Shown: one piece after another, positions 63,041-64,000 of the stretch | Position numbering within the stretch: the stretch's first letter is position 1 | Layout of the letters: each line of letters begins with the position of its first letter | Source of the DNA: Skermanella sp. TT6 | GTDB lineage: Bacteria > Pseudomonadota > Alphaproteobacteria > Azospirillales > Azospirillaceae | NCBI RefSeq assembly: GCF_016653635.2 | Contig: NZ_CP067420.1 | Location: forward strand, 1,371,501 to 1,435,500 | Direction: 5' to 3' | Length of the DNA stretch: 64,000 nucleotides | Notes under the pieces: generated by a model | The model's input: only the letters and a program-made list of their open reading frames with translations | Told to the model about the DNA's origin: nothing | Databases searched by the model: none | Program-made: the position numbers and the translations under genes

Positions 63041-64000
63041 ATGAAGCAGAGGATCGTAAGCAGCCTGATCGGCGCCGTTGCCGCCGTCGCCGTCTTGGCG
63101 CCGGGCCTGGCGTCGGCACAGACGGTCAACATCTACAATTGGAACGATTATATCGGCGAGACGACCCTTGAGGACTTCAAGGCGGAAACCGGTATCTCCT
63201 ACAATTACGACATCTACGACAACCTCGAGATCCTGGAGCAGAAACTGCTGGTCGGCCGCTCCGGGTACGACATCGTGGTGCCCACCGCCGAGCCGACCAT
63301 GAGCCGGCTGATCAAGGCCGGGGCTCTCCAGAAGCTCGACAAGTCGAAGATCCCGAACCTGAACAACCTCGACCCCGTGCTGATGAAGCAGGTCGAGCGC
63401 TCCGACCCCGGCAACGAGTACGGCGTCATCTATCAGTGGGGCACCATCGGGATCGGCATCAACGCCGAGAAGATCAAGGCCCTGATGCCCGACGCGCCGC
63501 TCGACAGCTTCGACCTGATCTTCGATCCGGAAGTCGCCAAGAAGATCGCCCCCTGCGGCATCACGATCCTCGATTCGGCGACCGACACTTTCCCGACCGT
63601 GCTTCACTATCTCGGCCTCGATCCCAACTCGGACAAGGCGGACGACCTGAAGAAGGCCGAGGAGACGCTGATGAAGATCCGCCCCTACGTGAAGAACTTC
63701 GTCACGGGGCAGAACATCAACAACCTCGCGGCCGGCGACGCCTGCGTGGCGCTGGCCTATTCGGGCGACGTGATCCAGGCCCAGGCCCGCGCCGCCGAGG
63801 CCAATGCCGGCGTGACCGTCGATTACGTCGTGCCGAAGGAGGGCGTCCAGCTCTGGTTCGACATGATGACGGTGACCGCCGACTCGCCGAACGCCGACGC
63901 GGCCCACAAATTCATCAACTTCGTCCTGAAGCCCGAGGTGATGGCCGGCATCACCAACTTCACCAACTACGCCAACGCCGTCCCTGCGTCGCTGGAGCAG
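63041..64000 (+). CDS. Polyamine ABC transporter periplasmic binding protein, PotF-like, partial at right edge
   Basis: The frame is open from ATG 63041 to the end of the window, giving 320 visible residues. A signal peptide ends in APGLASA. The mature protein starts QTVNIYNWNDYIGETTLEDF, the hallmark of PotF/PotD-type putrescine or spermidine receptors, and continues with TAEPTMSRLIKAGALQKLD. In-frame ATGs at 63008 and 63023 could extend the N-terminus slightly. About 45-50 C-terminal residues are missing. Permease and ATPase genes would be expected beyond the edge. It fits the polyamine catabolic genes upstream. Confidence 0.9.
   Translation, partial: MKQRIVSSLIGAVAAVAVLAPGLASAQTVNIYNWNDYIGETTLEDFKAETGISYNYDIYDNLEILEQKLLVGRSGYDIVVPTAEPTMSRLIKAGALQKLDKSKIPNLNNLDPVLMKQVERSDPGNEYGVIYQWGTIGIGINAEKIKALMPDAPLDSFDLIFDPEVAKKIAPCGITILDSATDTFPTVLHYLGLDPNSDKADDLKKAEETLMKIRPYVKNFVTGQNINNLAAGDACVALAYSGDVIQAQARAAEANAGVTVDYVVPKEGVQLWFDMMTVTADSPNADAAHKFINFVLKPEVMAGITNFTNYANAVPASLEQ

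Noticed and set aside
1-64000. CRISPR arrays, tRNA or rRNA genes
   Set aside because: No regularly spaced direct repeats and no tRNA-like TpsiC arm or rRNA segments were recognised by eye; a tRNAscan or Infernal run would settle this.

Overview
The window is high-GC, densely coded bacterial chromosome. Gene content points to an alphaproteobacterium of the Rhodospirillales/Azospirillaceae type (Azospirillum- or Skermanella-like): glnE, a fused STAS-MlaE permease, a DUF2336 protein behind a CtrA-type box, a uvrC-pgsA-moaD-moaE string, several orphan periplasmic binding proteins, and a PQQ operon. The species assignment is inference from gene content. No tRNA, rRNA or CRISPR array was seen. No complete mobile element was seen either, only small palindromic and MITE-like repeats.

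Layout: 1-9.8 kb holds a truncated hipA with three operator-like palindromes, anmK, tyrS, a large AsmA/YhdP-like envelope protein and glnE. 9.9-14.4 kb has a large modular GH5 glucanase with RTX and DUF4214 parts, and an unknown membrane-anchored protein. 14.4-17.7 kb is a complete pqqABCDE operon, including the 25-residue pqqA. 17.7-25.1 kb has a PAP2 phosphatase, a strongly divergent phosphoenolpyruvate carboxylase homologue, an APH/P-loop kinase fusion, and a universal stress protein plus a small protein behind an FNR/FixK-like box. 25.2-31.6 kb carries a binding protein, the uvrC-pgsA-moaD-moaE operon, a pteridine-reductase-like SDR and a metallophosphoesterase. 31.7-38.7 kb has a creatininase-family amidohydrolase, a cytosine-deaminase-like enzyme and an RND efflux pair.

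38.7-45.3 kb has a single-domain response regulator, a minus-strand hydrolase operon (cysteine hydrolase, CocE-type hydrolase, quinone-reductase-like flavoprotein) divergent from an amidase, an Rpn-type nuclease, and apt. 45.4-50.1 kb is a Mla-type lipid-transport operon (STAS-permease, ATPase, MCE protein, auxiliary lipoprotein) with a TAXI binding protein directly behind it. 50.1-53.3 kb has uncharacterised genes, including the DUF2336 gene. 53.3-64 kb looks like a dispersed polyamine-catabolism neighbourhood: a PuuR-like XRE-cupin regulator with an 18-bp operator candidate, a class III aminotransferase, a PuuB-like oxidase, a PuuA-like glutamine-synthetase homologue and a PotF-like binding protein running off the right edge. 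It is interleaved with a PAP2 enzyme, a TRAP DctP protein, a small lipoprotein and an apparently lower-GC two-gene unit of unknown function next to a MITE-like repeat.

The points most worth following are the operator array in front of hipA, the divergent PEPC-like protein, the unknown gene pair at 61965-62653, the MITE-like family, and the CtrA- and FNR-like boxes.
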